Below, piece after piece: positions 19,302 to 29,146 of a stretch of 64,000 nucleotides of DNA. Each line of letters opens with the position of its first letter. Positions within the stretch are counted from its first letter, which is position 1. Position numbers and translations under genes: made by a program. This DNA is from Gilliamella sp. Pra-s52 (lineage in GTDB: Bacteria; Pseudomonadota; Gammaproteobacteria; Enterobacterales; Orbaceae), in NCBI RefSeq assembly GCF_009795805.1, contig NZ_WTEY01000003.1, forward strand, positions 1 through 64,000, written 5' to 3'. A model generated the notes under the pieces. That model was not told the DNA's origin. It saw nothing but the letters and a program-made list of their open reading frames with translations, and searched no databases.

Positions 19302-19799
19302 ATGTCAGATGAAGTTTGGATGAAGCATGCTTTAATGCTTGCTAAACGCGCCGAATCACTTGGGGAAATCCCTGTCGGTGCGGTGATTATTGATCAGAAC
19401 AATCAAATTGTGGGCGAAGGCTTTAATCAATCCATTATCAAACATAATCCTACCTCACATGCCGAAATAATAGCAATTGAACAGGCAGGTAACTATTTAA
19501 ATAACTATCGAATAATTAATACAACACTTTATGTCACACTTGAGCCTTGTATTATGTGTGCAGGAGCTATTATCCATAGTCGAATTAAACGTGTTGTTTA
19601 TGGTGCTAGTGATTATAAAACTGGCGCAGCAGGTTCATTTGTCAATATTCTTGCTCAGAAAGGCATCAACCATTATGCTGAAGTGACTGGCGGAGTACTA
19701 GCTAACGAATGTAGCACTATTTTAAGTGAGTTTTTTAAAAAACGGCGTTTACAAAAAAAAACTGAAAAATATAGTTGTCAAAAAATCTTAGATAACTAG
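19302..19799 (+). CDS. tadA: tRNA-specific adenosine deaminase TadA
   Basis: 165 residues. Zinc deaminase motifs are HAEIIAIEQA (His plus catalytic Glu) and PCIMCAGAIIHSRIKRVVYGA (two Cys). It also has the TadA-specific GAAGSFVNILAQKGINHYAEV region. It converts A34 to inosine in tRNA-Arg(ACG), which is essential for decoding CGN codons in gammaproteobacteria. It directly follows dapB. Confidence 0.95.
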   Translation: MSDEVWMKHALMLAKRAESLGEIPVGAVIIDQNNQIVGEGFNQSIIKHNPTSHAEIIAIEQAGNYLNNYRIINTTLYVTLEPCIMCAGAIIHSRIKRVVYGASDYKTGAAGSFVNILAQKGINHYAEVTGGVLANECSTILSEFFKKRRLQKKTEKYSCQKILDN

Positions 19800-19931
19800 G
19801 TATTTGAGTATAAGAGGCGAAAGTTTACCCCTATCTTAATTTAATAAAAAATGGGTTCACTTATTCTTTTTATCAAGGAATATTGCTAGAATCTAATTTA
19901 ATTTTTTGAAAAAATAATTTGAGTATTATTA

Positions 19932-20471
19932 ATGAAAAAACATACATTAGAAATGATGATATCTGCTAATGATATCCAAAACCGTGTCATTGAGCTTGGA
20001 CAACAAATTAGTAAAGATTATCAAAATAGTCAAAACGAACTTATTTTAGTTGGGCTTTTACGTGGTTCTTTTATTTTTATGGCCGATTTGAGCCGAGCCA
20101 TTACAATTGGTCATGAAGTTGATTTTATGACGGCTTCAAGTTACGGCAATGCTACAATTAGTAATCGTGACGTTAAAATATTAAAAGATTTAGATGAAGA
20201 TATCCGTGATAAAGATGTATTAATCATTGAGGATATTATTGATACAGGTAATACACTAAGTAAAGTCATGGCTATTTTAAAGTTGCGACACCCACGCAGT
20301 ATTGAAATTTGCACGCTATTAGATAAACCGTCACGGCGTGAAGTTGACGTGCCTGTTAAATATATCGGATTTTCAATTCCCGACGAATTTGTAGTAGGTT
20401 ATGGTATTGACTATGCACAGCACTATCGTCATTTACCTTATATTGGTCATGTAAGTTTACTCGAATCTTAA
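19932..20471 (+). CDS. hpt: Hypoxanthine phosphoribosyltransferase
   Basis: 179 residues. The PRPP-binding loop is [17 protein letters not shown] (about residues 97-113). The flexible loop region [21 protein letters not shown] and the C-terminal [20 protein letters not shown] purine-site block are typical of bacterial Hpt. It salvages hypoxanthine and guanine to nucleotides in the cytosol. Monocistronic start region, followed 17 bp later by tamA. Confidence 0.95.
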   Translation: MKKHTLEMMISANDIQNRVIELGQQISKDYQNSQNELILVGLLRGSFIFMADLSRAITIGHEVDFMTASSYGNATISNRDVKILKDLDEDIRDKDVLIIEDIIDTGNTLSKVMAILKLRHPRSIEICTLLDKPSRREVDVPVKYIGFSIPDEFVVGYGIDYAQHYRHLPYIGHVSLLES

Positions 20472-20488
20472 TATTATACGAGGTATAT

Positions 20489-22204
20489 GTGTCACGATTT
20501 TCCTGCTCATTAGGTTTACTTTTGATAATGACAGCAACATCAAGTTATGCTGACATGAAATTATCCATAAAAGGATTATCAGGAGAATTAGCCGACAACG
20601 TTGATGCACGCATTTCATTAATTACCCCCAATAAAGTTGAAAATACACCTAATTTTAAGCGGTATTTTGAAAGTGAAGTGAAAAAGGCATTACGTGCTTT
20701 AGGTTATTATTCGCCCACTTTCGAATATAACGTGCAAGATACCAAAGTTCTTACCGTTAACATATCACCAGGTACACCTACATTAGTTGAGCAACTTAAT
20801 GTGAATATAACAGGTGATGGACAACAAGATCCTGATTTTAACTATTTACTAAAAAACAACTTACCTAAAATAGGCGATGTATTAAATCATGGTATTTATG
20901 AGTCATTTAAAAAAAGCCTGCAAAGTTTATCACTAGAAAAAGGTTACTTTGATGCCGATATGCCTAAACATCAATTAGCAGTTTCCACGTCTGAAAATAA
21001 AGCCTTTTGGAATATTGATTACACTACAGGCAAACGTTATCGTCTTGGAAAAGTGACTTTTCATAACGCCAAAATTCGTGACGATTATTTAGCTAATATT
21101 GTGCCATTTAAAGACGGTGAAGAGTATACCGCTGAAAAGTTATCATTATTAAATAGACGCCTTACCTCAACAAACTGGTTTAATTCTGTAGTTGTCGTGC
21201 CTGATTTTCCTCATTTAACAGAAGATAAAGTACTTCCAATTGATGTTGAAACCTCGCCACGTAAAAAAAACAACATGGACTTAGGTTTAGGATTTTCAAC
21301 CGATAACGGTGTACATGGTAAAATTGGCTGGAATAAACCGTGGTTCAATAGCCGAGGACAAAGCTTTCAAAGTAACTTATCACTATCCTCACCAGAACAA
21401 ATCATTACCATGAGTTACAAAATACCATTAAAAAAATCACCTATTGAGCAGTATTATACGATTCAAGGTGGTTATAAAAAAATTGATAATAATGATACTT
21501 ACTCACGTTCTCATACCTTTGGAGTGCTACGCAACTGGGATAATTTTTATGGATGGCAAACTGCTTTAGGTTTCAATATGTTACGCGATGACTTTACCCA
21601 AGGTGATGCAAGCTTCAAAACATTTTTGTATTATCCTTCACTTAGCTTATCTAGAATCCGTTCAGATGGTGATTTATTAGCAATGTGGGGAGATTCACAA
21701 CGTTACTCTATTGAAGCCGCAGGAGATTCATTAGGATCAGATATCAATTTAATTCGCTTTCAAGCACAACAATCTTGGATTCGTTCTATCCAAAAATCAC
21801 ATCGATTTATTGCTCGTGGTAATTTTGGCATTATACAAGCAAGTAATTTTGACCGAGTTCCACCATCATTCCGATTTTTTGCTGGTGGTGAACGTAGTAT
21901 TCGAGGCTATAGCTATCAATCTATTTCGCCTAAAGACAAAAAAGGCAAATTAAAAGGTGCATCAAAACTCATTACAGGCTCAATTGAATATCAATATAAT
22001 TTATCTGGTTCATGGTGGGGAGCCGCATTTGTCGATACTGGCGAAGCAATAGACAAAGTTGATAGGACAAAATTTTACACAGGAACAGGCGTTGGCATTC
22101 GTTGGGCTTCGCCTGTTGGCCCCATAAAAATGGATTTAGCTACACCACTAAACAAAAACACGGGTTCTATCCACCTATATATTGGTCTAGGAAGCGAATT
22201 ATAA
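20489..22204 (+). CDS. tamA: Translocation and assembly module subunit TamA
   Basis: 571 residues from a GTG start preceded by CGAGG. A signal peptide (to about residue 21, SSYA|D) is followed by three POTRA domains (about 22-260) and a 16-strand Omp85 barrel. The lid/strap region has RFFAGGERSIRGYSYQSISP, the Omp85 motif, and the protein ends LYIGLGSEL with a terminal hydrophobic beta strand. It works with TamB in outer-membrane insertion and lipid transport. TamB starts 2 bp downstream. Confidence 0.93.
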   Translation: MSRFSCSLGLLLIMTATSSYADMKLSIKGLSGELADNVDARISLITPNKVENTPNFKRYFESEVKKALRALGYYSPTFEYNVQDTKVLTVNISPGTPTLVEQLNVNITGDGQQDPDFNYLLKNNLPKIGDVLNHGIYESFKKSLQSLSLEKGYFDADMPKHQLAVSTSENKAFWNIDYTTGKRYRLGKVTFHNAKIRDDYLANIVPFKDGEEYTAEKLSLLNRRLTSTNWFNSVVVVPDFPHLTEDKVLPIDVETSPRKKNNMDLGLGFSTDNGVHGKIGWNKPWFNSRGQSFQSNLSLSSPEQIITMSYKIPLKKSPIEQYYTIQGGYKKIDNNDTYSRSHTFGVLRNWDNFYGWQTALGFNMLRDDFTQGDASFKTFLYYPSLSLSRIRSDGDLLAMWGDSQRYSIEAAGDSLGSDINLIRFQAQQSWIRSIQKSHRFIARGNFGIIQASNFDRVPPSFRFFAGGERSIRGYSYQSISPKDKKGKLKGASKLITGSIEYQYNLSGSWWGAAFVDTGEAIDKVDRTKFYTGTGVGIRWASPVGPIKMDLATPLNKNTGSIHLYIGLGSEL

Positions 22205-22205
22205 T

Positions 22206-25200
22206 ATGGCTAAAAATTTAGTTAGAATTAAAAAAGTAAAAAGACTAAAACGAATACGAAAATGGAAAAAACGAAGCATAGCCATTTTATCTGTTATTGT
22301 CTTTCTCATTGTTTTTGTTATCTTGTTTATATATACCAGCCTTGGTGTAAAACTAACCACCTATGCTTTAAATAAATTTCTACCTGAATTAAAGATAGCT
22401 AAAATTGAAGGCACATTTCATGATCTGCATATACAAGAGCTCTCGCTTGAATTACCGGGTGTCAATGTTCAAGTTAATGATGCTTCACTTTCGCTAGCAG
22501 GACTTTGTTTATTAAAAACTGAAGTATGCATAAGCCAATTTGATGCTAACGGCGTAAAGGTTGATATTAATACTAAACAAATAGAAAGCACGCCAGACAG
22601 CCCTGATTCTAGTCCTACGTCAGAAGCCCCTTTTACGCTTAAAACACCGTTACCAATAGACCTTAAAATGGTTCACCTAACTGATGTCAACGTCACCGTG
22701 GATGATATGCAATTTGGCATGTCAGATTTTACTGGTAAAGCTACATGGGCAAGTAAACAGATTTATGTTTATCCTGCTGTTGCAACGGATCTAAGTGCTA
22801 TTTTTGCAGATAATAAAGCAATCGATGTGTCCGTAAAAAAAACAGATGACAACAATATTGCACTTAATGAAAAAATCACACAACTATTTAATCAACCTCT
22901 AATTGAATCACTACCTCAAGTTAACATTCCATTAGATATTAATGTAACTAGCTTAACAGGTAATAATTGGCTATTACATATTGGTGGACAAGATTATCGA
23001 TTTAACAATGTTGCAATTCAAACAAATATTATTGATAGTCGTATTATTGTAAAAAAAATAGACACCGATGCAACAACACCTTATGCAAGTGGGCATGCTT
23101 CTGTGTCGGGTGAAATTACATTACGTGATGACTGGCCACTATTGGCATTAGTAAAAGCAAATACCGAACATAACCAATTCAATGCACAATTTTCAGGAAA
23201 ATTGCTTGGAGAGCTGTTAACCAACGCAACCCTTGATGGCTTAAATCAAATCAAAATGAATGGTCACATCAATTTTATAGAAAAATACTTACCTATCATG
23301 ACCCAAATTGAAGGTAAACACATCCAATGGCCAATTGAAGGAGAAGCACAGTATCAATTAAATGATTTTGTGGCATCAATAAATGGTAATGTGCAACAAT
23401 ATCAAATGTCAGCAAAAGGCGATCTAAAAGGAAAAGAATTCGCCAACACAATCTTTGATATTGCAGGTACAGGCACCAATCAAGATGCAACCATTGATCA
23501 TGGCATCATAAAATTACCTCAAGGTGAAATTAACATAGCAGGAACAGCCAATTGGCAACAAGCACTACAATGGGATACGAACATAAAACTCAATAAGGTT
23601 GATATCACCAAAGAAGTGCCAAATTATCCAATTCGATTAAACGGTCAACTAAAAACAACCGGTTCATTAGAAGGTGATAAATGGGAATTTAAATTATCCG
23701 ATTTGCAATTAAAAGGTAATGTCAATCATGCTGATTTATTAGCCTCTGGTAACGTATTTGTTAATTCTGAAAACAAAGCCACTGCCGATGATTTTGTAAT
23801 CAGGTGGGGAAAAAATCAAATCAATTTAAATGGCTCAATTGAAAAAGGCAACTTACTAGCTAAGCTAAATCTTGAATCATTATCGTTATTAGTTGATGGT
23901 ATGCAAGGCGCTATTGTAGGTGATATTAAACTCAATGGTTCAACTAACAATACTATTATCAATACCAATGTATCGGTTAACTCACTTTCTTTGGGTTCAA
24001 TCAAAGTAGCTAAAGCTAATCTTACTAGTAAAATTGAATATAAAGAACAAGTTAGTGGCGATATCAAGCTTACTGGACAATCAATAGAACTGCCAAGTCA
24101 AACCATCAAAAATGCCAATATTGAACTATCTGGTAACGAAAACCACCACACCCTAACGATGAAAATCGATGGCAATCCAGCATCATTAACAACTTCATTA
24201 ATAGGACAACTAGATAAAACTCGCACAAAATGGATCGGAACAATTCCACATGCACGACTCAATTTAGGCAAGAATAATAACTGGCAGCTCACTAAATCAT
24301 TGGATTTATCTTATGATATCAACAATCAAATACCTGCCATTAATGCTCACTGTTGGGTGAATGAAAATTCAAGTATATGCCTTGATAAACAATTATTGAT
24401 AGCTAAAAATACTGATACCAGTATCACATTGAAAAAAATCAATCTATCTAAATTACCAATACTAAATGAGGGTGAAACAACACTTGCTGGTAACGTTAAT
24501 GGTAAAATAAACATCCAATTTAATAGCGACAATACAATACCATCAATAAAAGCGAATGTAACAAGTAATGACGTTTATATTCAACAAATGGTCACCTCGC
24601 AAGCACTATCACTACCGTTCAAACTATTCAAAATTGATGCAGAGTTTAATCAGCAACAAGCTAAATTAGATTGGAACTTTGACTTAAACCAACTAGGCAA
24701 AATTAACGGTAATATTGCTATTATAGATCCAAATGAACAAAAAAAATTAAGTGGTCAGTTAAAGATAGATCACTTAGCATTAGCAATTATTAATCCATTA
24801 TTAGACAGCAAAGATTATGCTAAAGGCGACATTAATGGAATGGTTAAATTTTCAGGATCATTAAATGATCCGTTATTAACAGGTAATATAAACCTGAAAC
24901 ATAGCGAAATACAATCAAACCAATTACCGATTGATATTAAATCCGCTAAGGTTGATATTAACTTCAATGGTAAATCATCCACATTAAAAGGTGTTTTAAC
25001 CACGCGTGCAGGTAACGTTAATATTAACGGTAATGCTAGCTGGAACAATTTTGATAAATGGCAAGCATCGTTAACTGTTAATGGTGCTGCAATGGAGGTT
25101 TCAGTACCACCAATGATTGTTATGACTATTGTTCCTGATATAAAAATCAATGCCACACAAGATGAAATAACCTTATTAGGAAAGGTGAGTATCCCTAAAG

Positions 25201-26021
25201 GGAAAATAACGGTTGAATCACTGCCTGCATCAAGTGTTGATGTATCACCTGACGAAGTGATGCTCGACAGCAATCGAAAAGAAATAAAACCCCAAGAGTT
25301 TGGCATGAAAATCTATAGCCATATTGAAATTGATATCGGTGATAAAGTAAGTGTCGATGCATTTGGTTTAAAAGCCTCGCTTAAAGGTAATTTGATTGCA
25401 ACACAAACTAATAAAGGACTTGATCTGCATGGAGAAGTATTAATACCAACAGGACGATTCCATGCCTATGGACAAGACTTAATTATTCATAAAGGCGTCA
25501 TTACCTTTTCAGGTTCAACAGATCAAGCAATACTTGATATCGAAGCCATTCGCAATCCAGAAGCAATGGAAAACAATAATATCACGGCAGGAATTCGTGT
25601 TACAGGATCGTCGGAATCCCCTAAAGTTGAAGTGTTTTCAGATCCGGCCATGTCACAACAAGAAGCCTTATCGTACTTAATTCGAGGTCAAGGGCTTGAT
25701 AGTGCTGAACAAAGTGATAGCGACATGATGACTGCACTACTGATTGGTATTGGCACAGCAAAAACCGGCAAATATATTGGTGATATCGGCAATGCATTTG
25801 GCATCAAAAACCTAACTCTTGACACGCAAGGCGCTGGGAACAACTCTAAGGTCGTGGTTAGTGGGTATATCTTACCTCACTTACAACTAAAATATGGTGT
25901 TGGCATTTTTGATTCATTGGCAACGTTTACTTTACGTTATAGACTGATGCCAAACCTTTACTTGGATGCGACATCAAGCTTAGCGCAAACATTGGATCTG
26001 ATTTATCAATTTGAATTTTAA
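22206..26021 (+). CDS. tamB: Translocation and assembly module subunit TamB
   Basis: 1271 residues, near the E. coli size (1259). An N-terminal basic stretch and one inner-membrane anchor (about 24-46) precede a long beta-taco/AsmA-like periplasmic region of hydrophobic-groove repeats. The C-terminal DUF490 domain contains GQDLIIHKGVITFSG, QEALSYLIRGQGL and a final beta strand ending in IYQFEF. It bridges inner and outer membranes with TamA and moves phospholipids. Antisense ORFs in it are codon shadows. Confidence 0.93.
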   Translation: MAKNLVRIKKVKRLKRIRKWKKRSIAILSVIVFLIVFVILFIYTSLGVKLTTYALNKFLPELKIAKIEGTFHDLHIQELSLELPGVNVQVNDASLSLAGLCLLKTEVCISQFDANGVKVDINTKQIESTPDSPDSSPTSEAPFTLKTPLPIDLKMVHLTDVNVTVDDMQFGMSDFTGKATWASKQIYVYPAVATDLSAIFADNKAIDVSVKKTDDNNIALNEKITQLFNQPLIESLPQVNIPLDINVTSLTGNNWLLHIGGQDYRFNNVAIQTNIIDSRIIVKKIDTDATTPYASGHASVSGEITLRDDWPLLALVKANTEHNQFNAQFSGKLLGELLTNATLDGLNQIKMNGHINFIEKYLPIMTQIEGKHIQWPIEGEAQYQLNDFVASINGNVQQYQMSAKGDLKGKEFANTIFDIAGTGTNQDATIDHGIIKLPQGEINIAGTANWQQALQWDTNIKLNKVDITKEVPNYPIRLNGQLKTTGSLEGDKWEFKLSDLQLKGNVNHADLLASGNVFVNSENKATADDFVIRWGKNQINLNGSIEKGNLLAKLNLESLSLLVDGMQGAIVGDIKLNGSTNNTIINTNVSVNSLSLGSIKVAKANLTSKIEYKEQVSGDIKLTGQSIELPSQTIKNANIELSGNENHHTLTMKIDGNPASLTTSLIGQLDKTRTKWIGTIPHARLNLGKNNNWQLTKSLDLSYDINNQIPAINAHCWVNENSSICLDKQLLIAKNTDTSITLKKINLSKLPILNEGETTLAGNVNGKINIQFNSDNTIPSIKANVTSNDVYIQQMVTSQALSLPFKLFKIDAEFNQQQAKLDWNFDLNQLGKINGNIAIIDPNEQKKLSGQLKIDHLALAIINPLLDSKDYAKGDINGMVKFSGSLNDPLLTGNINLKHSEIQSNQLPIDIKSAKVDINFNGKSSTLKGVLTTRAGNVNINGNASWNNFDKWQASLTVNGAAMEVSVPPMIVMTIVPDIKINATQDEITLLGKVSIPKGKITVESLPASSVDVSPDEVMLDSNRKEIKPQEFGMKIYSHIEIDIGDKVSVDAFGLKASLKGNLIATQTNKGLDLHGEVLIPTGRFHAYGQDLIIHKGVITFSGSTDQAILDIEAIRNPEAMENNNITAGIRVTGSSESPKVEVFSDPAMSQQEALSYLIRGQGLDSAEQSDSDMMTALLIGIGTAKTGKYIGDIGNAFGIKNLTLDTQGAGNNSKVVVSGYILPHLQLKYGVGIFDSLATFTLRYRLMPNLYLDATSSLAQTLDLIYQFEF

Positions 26022-26220
26022 TATTAGAACTAAAATATTCTGCAACCATTTTCTTATTATGTGGAATCTAAATAGGATAAACGTTTAATACAACAGGAAA
26101 TTAACGTATCTTTACGAATATTTTGACTAGAAAGGTATCTCATCGATAAAATTAGGTTATTAGTATTTACTTTTACTCAATAGTATATAATTGATTGATT
26201 TTTATCATAAAAAATAAAAT

Positions 26221-26262
26221 AAAAACTTCAATAAAATCAATACCTTTCCTGACGGTTTTTTT
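26221..26262. repeat. Dispersed 42-bp intergenic repeat, copy 2
   Basis: AAAAACTTCAATAAAATC then CAATACCTTTCCTGACGG and T7. It differs from copy 1 by a few bases near the left end and one in the middle. It lies in the 483-bp gap after tamB. Confidence 0.8.
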
Positions 26263-26295
26263 ACAAAAATAAGTTCTTTTTTGTTAGTCATAAAA

Positions 26296-26355
26296 ACAAT
26301 TAAATTGATTCGATTCATTTCAGAGCTCTTGAGCTTCTGAGTACAATTTAATTGT
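26296..26355. repeat. Nested inverted repeat in the tamB-downstream gap
   Basis: Outer arms ACAATTAAATTG and CAATTTAATTGT are exact complements 36 nt apart. Inside are a TCAGA/TCTGA pair and a GCTC-TT-GAGC hairpin. The gap 26022-26504 otherwise holds only repeat copy 2 and the terminator at 26436. Confidence 0.55.
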
Positions 26356-26435
26356 CGTCCATTTAAAATCCCAAAATAAGCTAGCCTAGTGACATGTTTT
26401 TTAGGATTTGACTAGGTTTATAAACCTATTAACGC

Positions 26436-26462
26436 AAAGAACTCGCTAAAAGCGAGTTCTTT
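26436..26462. terminator. Strong bidirectional terminator
   Basis: AAAGAACTCGCT and AGCGAGTTCTTT form a perfect 12-bp stem with a 3-nt loop, followed by TTGTT on plus and preceded by A-rich sequence. It separates plus-strand tamAB from the convergent lipoprotein gene. Confidence 0.85.
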
Positions 26463-26504
26463 GTTAACAATCAATACCATTCTAATAGGACGCGACTAAT
26501 TGGA

Positions 26505-27434
26505 TTATTCTTCAATTTTTTTATCAAACCAAGAATATCCCATTCCTCTTTTTGAATAAGCATCCTTCACCTGACTACAAGGATATCCTTCTTTTATTAC
26601 TTTTTGTAATTTATTTTCCTCATTCCAGTTTAATTTTTGGGCTTTAACGGCTTCTAATCTATCTATGCATGAGTTATATGTAGCCACAAATTCTGCATTA
26701 TTTTCTGTATAAAATTTGACATGCTTATCACTTTCTTTTTTCCATGCCTTTTCCCAACTAACGCTACAAGCGGATAGAAAAACGAGATCCTCTGCGCAAT
26801 ATAGTGATTTTTTGGATTCAATGGTTTGAATATCAGCATTAGCTAATTCATCAGCCGCCTTTTCTTCTAAGGCTTTTTGGGCAATACTACAATTAGAACC
26901 TGTTCTTTTATCTAATTTACATAAAGACTGCATTTTTGCTTTAATTTCATTAAAAGATAGCTGTTTTAACTCGTTTTTACCTTCATCAACTTTTTCGTTA
27001 TAAACCGTTTCCCAAGCTTCACATTTCGGGCTTTTATTAAACGAGAAACTACTTTTACAGTCATCTACCTTTAAATATTCATTAACTGATTCACCCCATG
27101 ACATACCAGAAACTTGTTGTCTGATAGCGCTCATTTCAGACTCTACTGCTTGTTTCCTTTCGTCCTCTTTACGTTTTTTTTCTAATTCATACTTTATTTT
27201 TTTGTCTTTTTTAATTGCAGACATCGCAGCACGACATTCGGGATCTTTTTCTACCTTTTCGATACCACTTTTATCCTTTGCTATAAATGCCTTTTTTAAA
27301 TCCTTATTACATTGCTCTACTTTTTTATTGGCTGACTCTATATTGTTTAAATAATATTCCTCATTTTTTTCATCACACCCCGTTAAAACCATAGCCGTGG
27401 TTAATATAAGTAAAACGTTTTTTAAAGCTTTCAT
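26505..27434 (-). CDS. EexN-like lipoprotein, long form
   Basis: 309 residues. The signal peptide ends in lipobox VLTGC20 and is followed by DEKNEEYYLNNIESANKKVEQC and a second Cys about 26 residues later (DPEC). This YYLxN…C…C layout is that of EexN-family entry-exclusion lipoproteins of conjugative elements, which are normally about 80-100 residues. Here about 200 further Lys/Glu-rich residues with several spaced Cys residues follow, with a possible coiled coil at 75-110. No conjugation genes are nearby, so an exclusion role is doubtful. Confidence 0.6.
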   Translation of the reverse strand: MKALKNVLLILTTAMVLTGCDEKNEEYYLNNIESANKKVEQCNKDLKKAFIAKDKSGIEKVEKDPECRAAMSAIKKDKKIKYELEKKRKEDERKQAVESEMSAIRQQVSGMSWGESVNEYLKVDDCKSSFSFNKSPKCEAWETVYNEKVDEGKNELKQLSFNEIKAKMQSLCKLDKRTGSNCSIAQKALEEKAADELANADIQTIESKKSLYCAEDLVFLSACSVSWEKAWKKESDKHVKFYTENNAEFVATYNSCIDRLEAVKAQKLNWNEENKLQKVIKEGYPCSQVKDAYSKRGMGYSWFDKKIEE

Positions 27435-27616
27435 TTGTTCTCCTATTTACCTTACTTTTATTTTCATAAAAATATAAATAATAAATTGTTATTATTGTTT
27501 AATATGTTACATTAATTAACTTATCACTTCTAGAAAATTACTTAATTCTGGGAATTGCTCGTGTTGTTTACCGTAATTTGATAAATGTCTGTAATGAATA
27601 TAGATAAAAAACAAAA

Positions 27617-28324
27617 TCACTTATACCCCACTAACATTTCACGTTTTGAACCAAATCCTTTTCGTTTTTGAACAGTAAATCCTGCATTAATTAAATGACG
27701 ACGAACAAAGCTTGCTGCAGTAAAAGTAGCAAAACGACCATTAGGAGCGGTCAGTTCAAAACAATGTTTAAATAAACATTCTGACCACATATCAGGATTT
27801 TTTGCTGGCGAAAATCCATCAAAAAACCAAGTATCAATCAATACATTTTGCTTTGCTAAAAAATTCGAGTAGTTGCTAATATCATCATAACATATCACCA
27901 AACTAACATTGTCGAGTTGACAAGTTGTATCAATTAAATATGTTTGAAGACGCTTAGCTAACAAAAATAAAGGCGAGTTTTTAGAAATAACCTTATCATG
28001 AATCTTGATTAATTCGTCTAATGATAATGGATATTTTTCAACACTAAAAAAAGTAAGATGTTTAAGTTTATGATTTGGATACTGACGCCTAAAATTTAAA
28101 AACGTTTCCCATAAAATCAAAAAACTCAATCCCGATCCAAAACCTGTCTCAGCAACAAAAAATGTATCTTTTTGATGCTGAGCAAAACGCTGAAATAAAT
28201 CATTACCATCAATAAATACGTAAGTAGTTTCAGCAATTGCCCCTTCCGTATTAAAATATACATCATCAAAATAAACAGAAACAGGCATCTGATTTTCATT
28301 CCAAGTAATAGTCGATTTATGCAT
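27617..28324 (-). CDS. MnmC methyltransferase domain only (MnmD-like)
   Basis: 235 residues aligning to the N-terminal DUF752 methyltransferase domain of E. coli MnmC. PVSVYFDDVYFNTEGAIAETTYVF, the SAM-site ETGFGSGLSFL, DTWFFDGFSPAKNPDMW and QKRKGFGSKREML are all intact. This domain methylates nm5U34 to mnm5U34 in tRNA. The protein stops just after KREMLVGYK, where E. coli MnmC continues into a roughly 400-residue FAD oxidase domain; none follows in the DNA. It resembles the stand-alone MnmD arrangement. Confidence 0.85.
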   Translation of the reverse strand: MHKSTITWNENQMPVSVYFDDVYFNTEGAIAETTYVFIDGNDLFQRFAQHQKDTFFVAETGFGSGLSFLILWETFLNFRRQYPNHKLKHLTFFSVEKYPLSLDELIKIHDKVISKNSPLFLLAKRLQTYLIDTTCQLDNVSLVICYDDISNYSNFLAKQNVLIDTWFFDGFSPAKNPDMWSECLFKHCFELTAPNGRFATFTAASFVRRHLINAGFTVQKRKGFGSKREMLVGYK

Positions 28325-28412
28325 GAGTACCCTTTTAAACAGTAATATTTAACAACTGTATATTAATGCTGATTATGTATATAATACGCCAAGTTAACTT
28401 ATGAGGTAAATT

Positions 28413-29144
28413 ATGGTATTTCTTTTTCGTCTAATTAGTGTTGTGATAATTGGTGTTATTATTTGTGTATTGGGCACCATTTTTTGCTTATTTAATCCAA
28501 GAAATCCAAAAAACGTAGCAAGATTCGCTCACTTATTTGGATTTTTCTTTAAACCGATATTTGGCGTAAAAGTAGATACTCGCATTCACCCTAATATAAG
28601 CAAAATAGGTAGCTGTGTGTATATTGCCAATCATCAGAATAATTATGACATCGTTGTAGCAGCCGATGTTGTACAACCTAAAACAGTAACTGTAGGTAAA
28701 AAAAGTTTGGCTTGGATCCCTTTTTTTGGACAGCTTTACTATCTTACAGGTAATATTCTTATTGATCGTAATAATAAATCAAAAGCTCACGATACAATTG
28801 GGCAAGTGGTTGATGAAATCCAAAAACGCAACATTTCTATTTGGATGTTCCCAGAAGGTACTCGTAGCCGTGGTCGTGGATTATTACCTTTTAAAACTGG
28901 CGCGTTTAAAGCAGCAATTGCTGCAGGCGTACCTATTGTGCCAATTTGTGTATCTCAAACTAATGATATCAAATTAAATCGTTTAAATAACGGTCATTTT
29001 ATTGTTGAGATGCTAGAGCCTATCGAAACCAAAACCTTAAACAAAGAAGATGCCAGAGCTTTAATGGAACAATGCCATAACAAAATGACAAATAAAATAG
29101 AACAAATAAATGCAGAAGCAAAGCAGTTAAATAATCGAAAATAA
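28413..29144 (+). CDS. plsC: 1-acyl-sn-glycerol-3-phosphate acyltransferase PlsC
   Basis: 243 residues. An N-terminal membrane segment (about 2-26) precedes the acyltransferase core: NHQNNYD (HX4D catalytic motif), GNILIDR, FPEGTRSRGRG and the VPIVPICVS block. It adds the second acyl chain to form phosphatidic acid at the inner membrane, downstream of PlsY (9718). cmoM begins 2 bp after its stop. Confidence 0.93.
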   Translation: MVFLFRLISVVIIGVIICVLGTIFCLFNPRNPKNVARFAHLFGFFFKPIFGVKVDTRIHPNISKIGSCVYIANHQNNYDIVVAADVVQPKTVTVGKKSLAWIPFFGQLYYLTGNILIDRNNKSKAHDTIGQVVDEIQKRNISIWMFPEGTRSRGRGLLPFKTGAFKAAIAAGVPIVPICVSQTNDIKLNRLNNGHFIVEMLEPIETKTLNKEDARALMEQCHNKMTNKIEQINAEAKQLNNRK

Positions 29145-29146
29145 CT

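Noticed and set aside
24815-25306. 163-codon antisense ORF in tamB
   Set aside because: A shadow of the tamB codon pattern; tamB is intact and fully accounts for the sequence.
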